Translations under genes and position numbers: made by a program
DNA from: Bacteroidota bacterium
Lineage (GTDB): Bacteria > Bacteroidota > Bacteroidia > NS11-12g > UBA955
Assembly: GCA_030832905.1 (NCBI GenBank)
Contig: JAURIG010000008.1
Span: 1 to 36,247, forward strand
Direction: 5' to 3'
DNA: 36,247 nt
Shown: positions 1 to 10,416 of the stretch, in pieces
Layout of the letters: each line of letters starts with the position of its first letter
Numbering within the stretch: position 1 is the first letter of the stretch
Notes under the pieces: model-generated
The model's database searches: none
Told to the model about the DNA's origin: nothing
What the model saw: the letters and a program-made list of their open reading frames with translations, nothing else

Positions 1-220
1 TAAAATCAATAGGTGTAAGCTTATTGTTAAGTCCCATAACTGCAGCAGGTGCAAACACAGAATCAAACTCAACTTGAGCAGTGATTTGCAATTGAAACTG
101 ATTGGTATCTAAAACAGTGTTTTTAACGAAATAAGACTCCGCTGTGGTATACACAATTGCCTGCTTTTTAGCAGAACAAGCAGCACATGAAAGCAAAGCC
201 AAAATGAAAAGCAAACGCAT
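1..220 (-). CDS. Partial putative lipoprotein (N-terminus only; runs off window start)
   Basis: Reverse complement from 220 reads MRLLFILALLSCAACSAKKQAIVYTTAESYFVKNTVLDTNQFQLQITAQVEFDSVF...; signal peptide with lipobox-like LLSCAAC; no stop before the window edge. Confidence 0.75.
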   Translation of the reverse strand, partial: MRLLFILALLSCAACSAKKQAIVYTTAESYFVKNTVLDTNQFQLQITAQVEFDSVFAPAAVMGLNNKLTPIDF

Positions 221-290
221 AAAACAAATTTAATTGAATTAGCCTACTTACAACTATTTTTTTAGCTGATTTTCCGTTTATTTTGCATCA

Positions 291-1982
291 ATGAATCAGC
301 AAATTATTGAATGCGTACCGAATTTTAGCGAAGGCGTAGATGCTAATGTGATCAAACAAATTACCAATGCCATTGAATCTGTTGATGGTGTTAGGCTTCT
401 GCATGTGGACATGGGCAAAGCTACCAACAGAACGGTGGTTACCTTTGCAGGTGAACCAGCTCAAGTGGTAGAAGCGGCCTTTCTAGGCATACAAAAAGCG
501 GCAGAACTCATAGACATGCGCCACCACAAAGGGGAACATCCGCGCATGGGTGCAACAGACGTTTGCCCTTTGGTTCCTGTTAGCAATATCAGTATGGAAG
601 AAACAGCTGAATGGGCTAAAAAATTAGGCGCACGCGTTGGCAATGAATTAAACATACCAGTCTATTTGTATGAAGCTGCTCAAAGCAATCCTGAGCGCAA
701 AAACTTATCAGTTATTAGAGCAGGTGAATACGAAGGCTTTGCTAAAAAAATTCAAGAACCAGCTTGGCAACCAGACTATGGCCCAAATACTTTACCTGCT
801 AAACACGGTGCCACTGTTATAGGTGCAAGAGATTTCTTAATTGCCTACAATATCAACCTCAACACCAAATCAACGCGTATAGCCAACAGAATTGCCTTTG
901 ATGTTAGAGAAGCTGGCCGTGTAAAACGTGAAGGCAATCCCATTTCAGGCAAGATTGTAACAGATGCCAATGGCGAACCAGTAAGGATACCAGGCACTTT
1001 AAAATCTGTTAAAGCAATAGGTTGGTACATTGAAGAATATGGTATGGCTCAAATCAGTATGAACCTTACCAACTATAACATCACATCTATTCACCAAGCG
1101 TTTGATGAAGTCTGCAAAAAAGCCCAAGAGCGCGGTGTTATTGTAACCGGCAGTGAATTGGTAGGTCTATTACCATTGCAACCCATACTTGACGCTGGAA
1201 AATACTATCTACAAAAACAAGGTAGAAGCATTGGCGTCAGTCAAAATGAATTGATTGAAATTGCTATTCAGTCTTTAGGCTTGAATCAATTAAGTCCGTT
1301 CAATCCTCAAGAACGCATTATTGAATACGCCCTCAAACAAAACAGCGGCAAACAACTCGTAGACCTCAGCATCACAGACTTTGTAAATGAAACAGCCAGC
1401 GAGAGCCCTGCTCCAGGTGGTGGATCTGTTAGTGCACTATGTGCTGCAATCGGCACAGGTTTAGGCGCAATGGTGGCCAATTTAAGTGCAGATAAACGCG
1501 GTTGGGAAGACCGCACAGAAGAGTTCTCTTCATGGGCTGCAAAAGCACAAGACATCAAAGACCAACTCTTATACCTCATTGACGAAGACACTAAAGCCTT
1601 TAATGGCATTATGAATGCCTTTCAATTACCTAAAAGCACAGATCAAGAAAAAGCACTGCGATCTGCCGCTATTGAATCAGCTTCAGTTTATGCCACAGAA
1701 ATTCCATTAAAAACCATGCAAGTTGCCTACTCTGCCATTCCTTGTTTGGAGTATATGGTCAACAATGGTAACCCCAACAGTATAACCGATGCTGGTGTAG
1801 GTTTACTCTGCATTAAAACAGCCGTTAGAGGCGCCTATTTCAATGTGATGGTAAATGCCAAAGGTTTAAAAAACAAAGCGCAAGCAGAAGGCTTTGCCAA
1901 TGAAGCCAAAACCATTTTGGCCAAGAACCACCAAGAGATTGATGCCATCCTTGAAGCAGTTGAAAAAGCTGTAGCGTTTTAA
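291..1982 (+). CDS. ftcD: Glutamate formimidoyltransferase / formimidoyl-THF cyclodeaminase fusion
   Basis: 563 aa; N-terminal MNQQIIECVPNFSEG and HPRMGATDVCPLVPV typical of formiminotransferase; C-terminal SPAPGGGSVSALCAAIGTGLGAMVANL typical of cyclodeaminase. Confidence 0.96.
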   Translation: MNQQIIECVPNFSEGVDANVIKQITNAIESVDGVRLLHVDMGKATNRTVVTFAGEPAQVVEAAFLGIQKAAELIDMRHHKGEHPRMGATDVCPLVPVSNISMEETAEWAKKLGARVGNELNIPVYLYEAAQSNPERKNLSVIRAGEYEGFAKKIQEPAWQPDYGPNTLPAKHGATVIGARDFLIAYNINLNTKSTRIANRIAFDVREAGRVKREGNPISGKIVTDANGEPVRIPGTLKSVKAIGWYIEEYGMAQISMNLTNYNITSIHQAFDEVCKKAQERGVIVTGSELVGLLPLQPILDAGKYYLQKQGRSIGVSQNELIEIAIQSLGLNQLSPFNPQERIIEYALKQNSGKQLVDLSITDFVNETASESPAPGGGSVSALCAAIGTGLGAMVANLSADKRGWEDRTEEFSSWAAKAQDIKDQLLYLIDEDTKAFNGIMNAFQLPKSTDQEKALRSAAIESASVYATEIPLKTMQVAYSAIPCLEYMVNNGNPNSITDAGVGLLCIKTAVRGAYFNVMVNAKGLKNKAQAEGFANEAKTILAKNHQEIDAILEAVEKAVAF

Positions 1983-2014
1983 AACATTTAGAGGTTTAAA
2001 TTGTCATATCTAAT

Positions 2015-2494
2015 ATGGCCATTTATTCCATTACCTCCGTTCAAAAATTACCCATCAGCTTAGACCAAGCTTGGGCATTTTTATCGTCTCCTCATAATTT
2101 AAAAACCATCACCCCACCACATATGGGATTTAAAATCACCAATGAAGTGGCGCCTACAGACACCATGTTTGCCGGGCAAATTATCGTTTATAAATTATCG
2201 CCCCTGAAAGGTTATACCACCGAATGGGTAACAGAAATCACCCATGTTAAAAATGGCGAATACTTTATTGATGAACAAAGGTTTGGGCCTTATGCGTTGT
2301 GGCATCACAAACACAGTTTAACACCCATTGAAGGCGGCGTGTTAATGCACGATGTTGTTCACTATAAATTACCACTTGGTTTTTTAGGCAGAATAGCCCA
2401 CGCCCTATTTGTAAAGAAACAAATTCAGAACATCTTCGACTACCGCACTCAACAACTTGAATTGTTATTTGGAATCTACCCAGCGGCCAAGTAA
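2015..2494 (+). CDS. SRPBCC (START/Bet v1-like) family protein
   Basis: 159 aa; LPISLDQAWAFLSSPHNLKTITPPHMGFKI and VVHYKLPLGFLGRIAHALFVKKQIQNIFDYR pattern of SRPBCC ligand-binding proteins. Confidence 0.85.
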   Translation: MAIYSITSVQKLPISLDQAWAFLSSPHNLKTITPPHMGFKITNEVAPTDTMFAGQIIVYKLSPLKGYTTEWVTEITHVKNGEYFIDEQRFGPYALWHHKHSLTPIEGGVLMHDVVHYKLPLGFLGRIAHALFVKKQIQNIFDYRTQQLELLFGIYPAAK

Positions 2495-2505
2495 TTTTGA
2501 AGCGC

Positions 2506-2895
2506 ATGGCGCTTGACATCGAATCCTTCAGAAACTATTGCCTAAGCCTTGACTACGTTTGGGAAGATTGTCCGTTTGGGCCTGACCACTTAGTGTTTAA
2601 AATTCATAAAAAAATGTTTGCCTTGTGCAGTATCTCTGATTTTAGCGCGGTTAATTTAAAGTGTGATCCGGAGCAAGCCGTTGAATTACGCGAGGCCTAT
2701 CCCGATCAAATCAAAGCAGCTTGGCACATGAATAAAACCCATTGGAACACCATTGATGCCAATACTTTACCTGCCCCACTCATACAAAGCTTAACCTTAA
2801 ACAGTTATGAGTTGGTTAAAAAAAGTTTGAGCAAAAAAGCCAAGGCTGAATTGGCTTTTGATAATTCCTATAAAACCACTAACATTGAAACCTAA
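2506..2895 (+). CDS. MmcQ/YjbR family DNA-binding-like protein
   Basis: Likely ATG at 2506 rather than the TTG at 2497. MALDIESFRNYCLSLDYVWEDCPFGPDHLVFKIHKKMFAL... matches MmcQ/YjbR pattern. Confidence 0.85.
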   Translation: MALDIESFRNYCLSLDYVWEDCPFGPDHLVFKIHKKMFALCSISDFSAVNLKCDPEQAVELREAYPDQIKAAWHMNKTHWNTIDANTLPAPLIQSLTLNSYELVKKSLSKKAKAELAFDNSYKTTNIET

Positions 2896-2897
2896 TT

Positions 2898-3776
2898 ATG
2901 AGTAAAAGAGCATATGTATTTCCAGGTCAAGGTGCCCAATTTGTAGGCATGGGAAAAGACCTTTACGAACAACATCCATTGGCTAAAACCATGTTTGATC
3001 AAGCCAATGAAATCTTAGGCTTTAACATTACTGAAGAAATGTTCAACGGTACTGATGAAGGGCTTAAGCAAACCCGTATTACGCAACCAGCTGTATTTTT
3101 GCATTCTGTTATTGCTGCCAAATGTTTAGGTGATAGCTTTCAACCTGATATGGTTGCAGGCCACAGCTTAGGCGAATTTTCTGCCTTGGTAGCCAACGGT
3201 GTTTTGAGTTTTGAAGACGGCTTAAAACTCGTTTACAAACGCGCTATGGCGATGCAAGCTGCCTGCGAACTTAAACCAAGTACAATGGCCGCTGTTTTAG
3301 GTCTTGAAGACGAAAAAGTTGAAGCCATTTGCGAAGGCATAGAAAACGGTGTGGTAGTAGCAGCCAATTACAATTGCCCTGGTCAATTAGTGATTTCAGG
3401 TGATGTAGATGCCATTAACAACGCTTGCGAACAACTTAAAGCAGCAGGTGCTAAACGCGCTTTGGTATTACAAGTTGGCGGTGCCTTCCATTCGCCATTA
3501 ATGAAGCCCGCTGAAGACGAATTGGCTCAAGCCATAGAACAAACTCAATTCAACACCCCAATCTGCCCAGTATACCAAAACGTTAGTGCAGAAGCCGTGT
3601 CTAATCCTAATCTGATCAAAGCCAATTTACTTAAACAATTGACTGCCCCCGTTAAATGGACTCAATGTGTGCAAGCGATGGTTAAAGACGGTGCTACACA
3701 ATTCACTGAATTAGGCCCTGGCAAAGTATTGCAAGGCTTGGTGAAAAAGATTGCCCCTGAAGTTGAAATCATTTAA
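2898..3776 (+). CDS. fabD: ACP S-malonyltransferase
   Basis: 292 aa; YVFPGQGAQFVGMGKDLY, GHSLGEFSALV active-site motif, GGAFHSPLM. Confidence 0.97.
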   Translation: MSKRAYVFPGQGAQFVGMGKDLYEQHPLAKTMFDQANEILGFNITEEMFNGTDEGLKQTRITQPAVFLHSVIAAKCLGDSFQPDMVAGHSLGEFSALVANGVLSFEDGLKLVYKRAMAMQAACELKPSTMAAVLGLEDEKVEAICEGIENGVVVAANYNCPGQLVISGDVDAINNACEQLKAAGAKRALVLQVGGAFHSPLMKPAEDELAQAIEQTQFNTPICPVYQNVSAEAVSNPNLIKANLLKQLTAPVKWTQCVQAMVKDGATQFTELGPGKVLQGLVKKIAPEVEII

Positions 3777-3796
3777 TTATAAAACCCTAATACAAC

Positions 3797-3829
3797 AAAA
3801 AAGGCTGCCAATATTGACAGCCTTTTTTT
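3797..3829. terminator. Bidirectional rho-independent terminator between fabD and malic enzyme
   Basis: aaaaaaggctgccaatattgacagccttttttt: GGCTGtc/GaCAGCC-type stem flanked by A-run and T-run between convergent genes. Confidence 0.85.
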
Positions 3830-3843
3830 ATGCCTTAAGCTAA

Positions 3844-6147
3844 TTACTTTTTAGATTGAGCATCAATAACTGCTACTGCTACCATGTTCACTATTTCGCG
3901 CACAGAGCTGCCCAATTGTAAGAAGTGTACTGATTTATCAAAGCCCAACAATACTGGACCCATGCTTTCGGCACCGGCAAAGCTTTGAGCAAATTTATAA
4001 GCAATATTACCGGCCGCTAAATTGGGGAATATGAAAGTGTTGACGTCTTTGTCAACCAATTTACTGAAAGGGAAATTCTCTTTCATTAAATCGCGATTCA
4101 TTGCAAAATTGGCTTGAATATCGCCATCAATAATCATATCCGGATGATTGTTGTGCAAGTACTCAACAGCTTTAGCCACCTTGCTTGGCACCTCGCCACT
4201 GGCGCTGCCAAAATTGCTATAACTCAACATTGCCATTACAGGTTTCACACCAAGTTTTAATATTTCAGCTTGTGTGGTTCTGGCAATTTCAACCAGTTCT
4301 TCTGCACTTGGATCAATGTTTACCGTTGTATCAGAAAAGAAGTAAGGTCCTTTTTTAGTCATGATGATGTACATGCCAGAAATTCTGCTCACACCAGTTT
4401 CACGACCAATGATCTGCATAGCAGGTTTTAATGACTTAGGATAGTTCTTAGTTAAGCCTGAAATAAAGGCATCGCATTCACCCTCGCTCACCATCATGCA
4501 ACCATAGTAGTTTCTATCGCGCATTAACTTAACAGACTCATAAATGTTAACCCCTTTGCGTTGGCGCTTTTCAAAAAACTTCTTGCCATAAGCTTCGCGT
4601 TGGGCATCTTCTAATAAAGGATCAATGATCTTAACATCGCCCAAATCAATGCTATGCGCTTCCATTAATGCCTTAATTTTTTCAACATTACCCAAAAGCA
4701 CAGGTATAGCAATACCCTCCTCTTTTGAAATTTGAGCAGCCTTTAAAATTTTAATGTTATCCGCTTCAGCAAACACCACTTGTTTTGGTGCTTTTCTGGC
4801 TTGTGCCATCATGCGTCTGATGAATTTATTGTCTAAACCTAAACGGTTTCTGAGTTCTAGTTTATAGTCATCCCAGTTGTCTATTTTTATTTGTGCCACA
4901 CCACTATCTATAGCTGCTTTAGCAACTGCAGGACTAACTGTTTCTATCAAACGTGGATCAATTGGTTTTGGAATTATGTATTGGCGTCCGAACTCTAAAG
5001 CCTTTTCATTGTAGGCCATCATTACAGACTCTGGCACTGGCTCTTTGGCCAAACTAGCAATCGCTTTTACAGCAGCTAATTTCATGGCTTCATTAATGGC
5101 AGTAGCTCTTACGTCAAGAGCACCTCTGAAAATGAATGGAAAACCTAAAACATTATTCACCTGGTTAGGATAATCGCTTCTGCCAGTAGCCACAATTATA
5201 TCTGGTCTTGAGGCAATGGCTAAATCATAAGCAATTTCAGGGTCAGGGTTGGCCATGGCAAATACAATAGGATCTTGAGCCATGCTTCTGATCATATCTT
5301 GCGATAATATATTGGCTTTAGATAAACCAACAAATACATCGGCGCCATTCATGGCTTCTTCGAGGGTATTGGTTGTTGTGCTGTTAACAAAAAACTGTTT
5401 GTATTCATCAAGATCAGTTCTTGAAGTGTTCAAAGTGCCTTTGCTATCAAGCATGATGAGGTTTTCTTTTTTAACCCCTAAGGCAATAAACAATTTACTA
5501 CAGCTCATAGCACTGGCACCAGCACCATTCACTACCATTTTAATTTTATCAATTGGCTTATTAACCAATTCCAAAGCATTCAACAAGGCAGCACCACTAA
5601 TAATGGCAGTACCGTGCTGGTCATCATGCATGATAGGAATGTTTAACTCTTCTTTTAATCTGGTTTCAATTTCAAAACACTCAGGTGCTTTAATGTCTTC
5701 TAAGTTAATGCCACCAAAAGTAGGCTCCATGGCCTTAACACATTGAATAAATCCATCCACATCTTTAGCGTTTAATTCAATATCAAACACATCAATGTCT
5801 GCAAATATTTTAAACAATACACCCTTGCCCTCCATCACTGGTTTGGAAGCCTCTGGGCCTATATCGCCCAAGCCTAAAACGGCTGTACCGTTACTGATAA
5901 CTGCCACCAAATTGCCTTTGGCGGTGTATTTATAAACATCACTGGTGTTTTCTGCAATTTTTAAACAAGGCTCTGCAACGCCAGGAGAGTATGCCAAACT
6001 CAAATCTCTTTTGGTTTGAGTTGGTTTTGTAGACACCACTTCAATCTTACCGGGTCTACCCGAACTGTGATAATCTAAGGCGTCTTTTTGTAATTTAGAA
6101 TGACTCATATCTTCATGCGAAGTAAGAACTTTTTTTTTGAAATTCAA
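3844..6147 (-). CDS. maeB: NADP-dependent malic enzyme with C-terminal phosphate acetyltransferase-like domain
   Basis: 767 aa; malic enzyme motifs ([35 protein letters not shown]) plus PTA-like C-terminal half ([25 protein letters not shown]). Confidence 0.95.
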   Translation of the reverse strand: MNFKKKVLTSHEDMSHSKLQKDALDYHSSGRPGKIEVVSTKPTQTKRDLSLAYSPGVAEPCLKIAENTSDVYKYTAKGNLVAVISNGTAVLGLGDIGPEASKPVMEGKGVLFKIFADIDVFDIELNAKDVDGFIQCVKAMEPTFGGINLEDIKAPECFEIETRLKEELNIPIMHDDQHGTAIISGAALLNALELVNKPIDKIKMVVNGAGASAMSCSKLFIALGVKKENLIMLDSKGTLNTSRTDLDEYKQFFVNSTTTNTLEEAMNGADVFVGLSKANILSQDMIRSMAQDPIVFAMANPDPEIAYDLAIASRPDIIVATGRSDYPNQVNNVLGFPFIFRGALDVRATAINEAMKLAAVKAIASLAKEPVPESVMMAYNEKALEFGRQYIIPKPIDPRLIETVSPAVAKAAIDSGVAQIKIDNWDDYKLELRNRLGLDNKFIRRMMAQARKAPKQVVFAEADNIKILKAAQISKEEGIAIPVLLGNVEKIKALMEAHSIDLGDVKIIDPLLEDAQREAYGKKFFEKRQRKGVNIYESVKLMRDRNYYGCMMVSEGECDAFISGLTKNYPKSLKPAMQIIGRETGVSRISGMYIIMTKKGPYFFSDTTVNIDPSAEELVEIARTTQAEILKLGVKPVMAMLSYSNFGSASGEVPSKVAKAVEYLHNNHPDMIIDGDIQANFAMNRDLMKENFPFSKLVDKDVNTFIFPNLAAGNIAYKFAQSFAGAESMGPVLLGFDKSVHFLQLGSSVREIVNMVAVAVIDAQSKK

Positions 6148-6341
6148 CCTTTAAATTCAATGACTTATACCCGATGAATACAAATAAATTCAAACCCTTG
6201 TATTTTGTGGAGAGATATTGCAAAAAATTAGCGTAATTCGTTGCATTAAACGAAGTAAACTTGTGCATTTTAGCAGACGTTTAACGAACTTTTGCAAACA
6301 TTTGTAAACCCTTCGAAAAATCAACAATTCCTGAAAATACA

Positions 6342-6758
6342 ATGGATCAAAATAGTGTAGAATCGAGCAAAGCGCCAGAACCAGTTGGTTTATATCCTCA
6401 CGCACGCCGCGTTGGTAATTTATTATTTTTAAGCGGTGTAGGACCGCGTGAAAGAGGCAGCAAAACCATTCAAGGTGTGGAATTAGATGCCAATAACAAT
6501 ATTGTTAGTTATGACATTGCTAAGCAATGTCACAGTGTGTTTCAAAACATCAAATACATTTTAGAAGATGCTGGCAGCAGTTGGGATAAAATCGTTGACG
6601 TAACGGTGTTTTTAACCAATATGAAAGATGACTTCCCAATTTACAATAAAATATGGGCAGAGTATTTTGCTGAAAACCCACCTTGCAGAACGACCTTAGA
6701 AATCAATTGTTTGCCAACCCCTATTGGCATTGAATTGAAAGTAATTGCTACGATTTAA
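6342..6758 (+). CDS. RidA family protein, 2-aminomuconate deaminase-like
   Basis: 138 aa; YPHARRVGNLLFLSGVGPRERGSKTIQGV..., CRTTLEINCLPTPIGIELKVIATI pattern of YjgF/RidA (AmnD-type). Confidence 0.87.
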   Translation: MDQNSVESSKAPEPVGLYPHARRVGNLLFLSGVGPRERGSKTIQGVELDANNNIVSYDIAKQCHSVFQNIKYILEDAGSSWDKIVDVTVFLTNMKDDFPIYNKIWAEYFAENPPCRTTLEINCLPTPIGIELKVIATI

Positions 6759-7571
6759 TTACAAGAGTAAATAATAGCAAAAAGTTGTAAATGGTAGGGA
6801 TATCAGCAACGCATCAAATCGATCTAATATACCACCATGCCCAGGTAAAATGGTACCTGAATCTTTAATTTGAAATTCTCTCTTGAGCATACTTTCTACT
6901 AAGTCGCCCAAGGTGCCGAAGACTACGCTGCATAAAGCCACTATAAGGTTGACTTTCATTGGTATGTGAAAATAATGCGAAAGCAGCACAGAAAAACCGC
7001 AGGTTAATACCAAGCCACCAATAAAGCCTTCCCAGGTTTTTCCGGGAGAAACCGCTTCATATAGTTTATGCTTACCAAGCAGTTTGCCACTTAAATAGGC
7101 AAAGGTATCACTGCACCAAATGAGTACAAATAAATTCAAGGCCAAGAAGGGCATGTATACTGTTTGAGGCGATTCTTGGCTCGGCTCCAATTGAAAGGTG
7201 CTTGCATGGAAAAAAAACAAAGGCAAAGCAATGTAAAATAAGCCACTAAATAAATAAGCCAATCGCTTCCACTCTCTGTTTTTAGACAATAGCACAGTAA
7301 AGGCAGCCATTGGAAACAAAAGCGGTAATGCATTAACGACCCAATCATCCAACCAATATTTAAGGCAAACGACACCTAAACCAATACCCATAAATAGTAA
7401 ATGAGCATAGCTGAGTTGTCCTTGGAATACGATAGTATAATATTCCTTCATGCCAAATAAACAGATGGCGCACAAGAGTATTAAAAAGCTGAATTCATTA
7501 TAGAGCGTAAGACCACAAATGGCCGCTACAAAAAAGACACCGGTGATTGCTCTTTGAGTAAAATTATTCAT
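6759..7571 (-). CDS. cdsA: Phosphatidate cytidylyltransferase
   Basis: 270 aa membrane protein; C-terminal KREFQIKDSGTILPGHGGILDRFDALLISLP is the CdsA signature. Confidence 0.95.
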   Translation of the reverse strand: MNNFTQRAITGVFFVAAICGLTLYNEFSFLILLCAICLFGMKEYYTIVFQGQLSYAHLLFMGIGLGVVCLKYWLDDWVVNALPLLFPMAAFTVLLSKNREWKRLAYLFSGLFYIALPLFFFHASTFQLEPSQESPQTVYMPFLALNLFVLIWCSDTFAYLSGKLLGKHKLYEAVSPGKTWEGFIGGLVLTCGFSVLLSHYFHIPMKVNLIVALCSVVFGTLGDLVESMLKREFQIKDSGTILPGHGGILDRFDALLISLPFTTFCYYLLL

Positions 7572-8478
7572 GAGTGGCTGTAGGTTTTGATATTTGATTT
7601 AAACGCACAAAAGTAGCAGTGAGCATTAATACACTAATGACAACCAATAGCCAATGTGGTTGAAATTCATCTTTACTCACTTGCTGAACGAAATCAGATT
7701 GATTTTGATAGTAATACATTAAGACCGCTAAAGCATTGTTGCAAAAATGTATGGCAATGCTTACCCATATACTTTTACTGAAATAAAACGTGTAGCCTAA
7801 AATCAAGGCCAAGAAAAACATTGGTATGATTTGCTCCAGATTAAAGTGAATAAGCGTAAAAATTAAACTGCTTAACCATATCCCTACGTGGTGTTTTTGA
7901 GTCCATTTGATTAGAAGGGATTGCAAAGTGCCTCTGAAAAAAATCTCTTCAAATAAAGCGGGCAATAAGGCAATTACAAACAGATTTAAAAACAAATCCG
8001 ACACTGAGTGCATGGCCAACATGCGCTCTAAAATGGCTTTGGTTTGAAAGGCATTAAAGGCATCTTGTATACTTTTAGGCAATTGAATACTGTGGTTCAA
8101 TTGAATGAGTTGTATGGAAATGATTTGCGCAGCAATAAATACCAATGGCAAATACAACCATACTTTGCTTTGCCCTTTTTGAAACTGCCAAAACGAATTG
8201 ACCGGATAATTTCTGATTTTACAAAAAAGAAAGGCTGAAACCACCCAAGCGCCAAATGTGGCAAACACGTTGTAGAATTTTAACAAACCAATGGCATTGT
8301 CTAAACTGCTTTGACTTTGTATGGTCTGTAAAACCTCTGAAATGTCTTGGTGAGTTAGGCCCGCAGCTACAACAATACCCAATAAACTAAACACCACTGC
8401 AGACACAATGAGTAAACCAATTAAGATTAAAATGTCAGCGAAGTATTGAATTCTGTTGCCTTGGTTGTAATTTTGCAT
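7564..8478 (-). CDS. CPBP family intramembrane glutamic endopeptidase
   Basis: Start likely ATG at 8478 (MQNYNQGNRIQYF...) rather than 8586. Contains FEEIFFRGTLQSLL (EExxxR) and SSLIFTLIHFNLEQIIPMFFLALILG. Confidence 0.88.
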   Translation of the reverse strand: MQNYNQGNRIQYFADILILIGLLIVSAVVFSLLGIVVAAGLTHQDISEVLQTIQSQSSLDNAIGLLKFYNVFATFGAWVVSAFLFCKIRNYPVNSFWQFQKGQSKVWLYLPLVFIAAQIISIQLIQLNHSIQLPKSIQDAFNAFQTKAILERMLAMHSVSDLFLNLFVIALLPALFEEIFFRGTLQSLLIKWTQKHHVGIWLSSLIFTLIHFNLEQIIPMFFLALILGYTFYFSKSIWVSIAIHFCNNALAVLMYYYQNQSDFVQQVSKDEFQPHWLLVVISVLMLTATFVRLNQISKPTATHE

Positions 8479-8507
8479 CCCTAGTTCGTTTATGAGTATT
8501 TGCAAAT

Positions 8508-9512
8508 TTGGTGAAAATTGGTAACATATCATTGGGAAGTTTTCCCCTGCTGTTGGCTCCCATGGAAGATGTGAGTGATCCGCCATTTAGATACTTGTGT
8601 AAGCAACAAGGTGCAGACCTCATGTACACTGAGTTCATAAGCTCAGAAGGACTCATCAGAGATGCGATTAAATCACGTCAAAAACTCGATATTTTTGATT
8701 ACGAAAAACCAATCGGCATTCAAATATTTGGTGGAGACGAAGAAGCCATGGCCCTGGCCACAAAAATTGTTGACTCTACTCAACCAGATTTAGTCGATAT
8801 CAATTTTGGTTGTCCGGTTAAAAAGGTAGTCTGCAAAGGCGCTGGCGCTGCTGTGCTTAAAGACATTCCTCTCATGGTAAGATTAACTGAGGCAGTAGTA
8901 AAATCAACCAATTTACCGGTTACTGTCAAAACCCGTTTGGGTTGGGATGAAAAAAGCAAGAACATTGAAGAGGTGGCAGAACGCCTGCAAGATATTGGCA
9001 TCAAAGCCCTCACTGTGCATGGTAGAACCCGCACTCAATTGTATAAAGGAGAAGCGGATTGGACCTTGATTTCAAAGGTGAAAAACAACCCGCGAATACA
9101 AATTCCTATTTTTGGTAATGGCGACATTGATACCCCCGAAAAAGCGTTAGAGTACAAGAACCGCTATGGTGTTGATGGCATTATGATAGGACGAGCAAGC
9201 ATAGGACACCCTTGGATATTCAGAGAAATTAAACACTTTTTAAATACTGGGGAACACCTTGCAGGACCAACGCTTGCAGAGCGCGTAGAAGCTTGTCGTA
9301 CCCATTTGCAGAAATCAATTGAATGGAAAAGTGAAATTCAGGCCATCAATGAAATGAAACGCCATTACGCCAACTACTTTAAAGGCATACCTAACTTTAA
9401 GCCATTCAGAACCAAATTGGTTTGCAGCAATGTATTGCCAGAGATTTTTGAAACCCTTCAACAAATTGAAAGCTTGGGTATAGAAGGCATCTCAGCGCTT
9501 GCGCATGATTAA
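8508..9512 (+). CDS. dusB: tRNA-dihydrouridine synthase DusB (non-ATG start: TTG 8508 or GTG 8511)
   Basis: 334 aa; LLLAPMEDVSDPPFRYLCKQQGADLMYTEF, DINFGCPVKKVVCKGAGAAVL, GIMIGRASIGHPWIF. Confidence 0.95.
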   Translation: MVKIGNISLGSFPLLLAPMEDVSDPPFRYLCKQQGADLMYTEFISSEGLIRDAIKSRQKLDIFDYEKPIGIQIFGGDEEAMALATKIVDSTQPDLVDINFGCPVKKVVCKGAGAAVLKDIPLMVRLTEAVVKSTNLPVTVKTRLGWDEKSKNIEEVAERLQDIGIKALTVHGRTRTQLYKGEADWTLISKVKNNPRIQIPIFGNGDIDTPEKALEYKNRYGVDGIMIGRASIGHPWIFREIKHFLNTGEHLAGPTLAERVEACRTHLQKSIEWKSEIQAINEMKRHYANYFKGIPNFKPFRTKLVCSNVLPEIFETLQQIESLGIEGISALAHD

Positions 9513-10196
9513 AATGCCATCGCGAATGGGCAGCAACAAAGGTTGTACTCTGTTATCTGATTTTATTTTCTGATTGAAGCTGTGTAAAGCCTTGGTGTCT
9601 TTATCGTTTTGCAGCGCATCAGCATCAACCACTTTGCCATCCCAAAGCACATTATCGGCTAAAATCAATCCACCTGGTTTGACTTTATCGAAACACAAAT
9701 CATAGTACTCAGCATAATCAGCCTTGTGGGCATCTATCCATACCATATCCCAAAACGGAACAGATTCATTAAGCGAGGCTATGCATGATTTGGCCTCTCC
9801 CAGATGACAGATGATCTGATTAGCATAGGGTGATGATTGAATGAATGTTTGTGCTATGTGAGTGGTTTCTTCGTTGTTGTCTATACTGTGCACTACACCG
9901 TTATTAGCTAAACCTTCTGCCAAACACAAAGCTGAATAGCCCGTAAAAGTCCCTATGTCTAAAACATATTGTGCTTGCATGAGCTGACTGAGCAAGGCTA
10001 AAAAACGACCTTGAATGGCACCACTTAACATGCGGGGCTTTAACACATTTAAATGTGTATAACGGTTTAAGGCATATAAATGGTCTGGTTCATTTTGGGT
10101 GTGTTGTTCAGCGTATAATTGAATCAATGCAGCAAGGTCTGACATAGCTTGCAAATTAAATGAAAAAGCAGCAGAGTAATCAATCCAAACAGCCAT
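9492..10196 (-). CDS. SAM-dependent O-methyltransferase (CCoAOMT-like class I)
   Basis: 234 aa; VLDIGTFTGYSALCLAEGL, WDMVWIDAHKADYAEYYDLCFDKVKPGGLILADNVLWDGKV. Confidence 0.93.
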   Translation of the reverse strand: MAVWIDYSAAFSFNLQAMSDLAALIQLYAEQHTQNEPDHLYALNRYTHLNVLKPRMLSGAIQGRFLALLSQLMQAQYVLDIGTFTGYSALCLAEGLANNGVVHSIDNNEETTHIAQTFIQSSPYANQIICHLGEAKSCIASLNESVPFWDMVWIDAHKADYAEYYDLCFDKVKPGGLILADNVLWDGKVVDADALQNDKDTKALHSFNQKIKSDNRVQPLLLPIRDGILIMRKR

Positions 10197-10378
10197 AACA
10201 CCTTGACATAATAAAAAAAATTCAATTATACAAGCCTTTTTTTAGGGTCAAAACATGCCGTTTACACCCCTAATTCATTTTATCTTATATATTAGATGTT
10301 AATAACAACAGCAACATTTTACATGTTTTTATAAAAATTTTATCAGTTTATATTTCATTAATTGAGAAAAAATTGTAA

Positions 10379-10386
10379 TATCTTTG
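10379..10386 (+). promoter_or_regulatory. Bacteroidota-type -7 box (TATCTTTG) upstream of glycogen-synthase-like gene
   Basis: TATCTTTG matches TAnnTTTG, 31 bp before the ATG at 10417; the -33 element is not clear. Confidence 0.45.
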
Positions 10387-10416
10387 TAGTCCGGATTTCC
10401 TCAAATACCAACGAAT

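Noticed and set aside
291-1982. FtcD fusion as an unusual, eukaryote-like gene
   Set aside because: Fused formiminotransferase-cyclodeaminase proteins are known in bacteria including Bacteroidota; no frameshift or novel domain seen.
5282-5746. 154-aa ORF antisense to malic enzyme
   Set aside because: Fully contained within a well-supported gene on the other strand; no start context or family resemblance.
6190-6405. 71-aa minus-strand ORF in the maeB/RidA intergenic region
   Set aside because: Overlaps the RidA start in antisense; Leu/Ile/Phe-rich translation of AT-rich DNA, no family match recognised.
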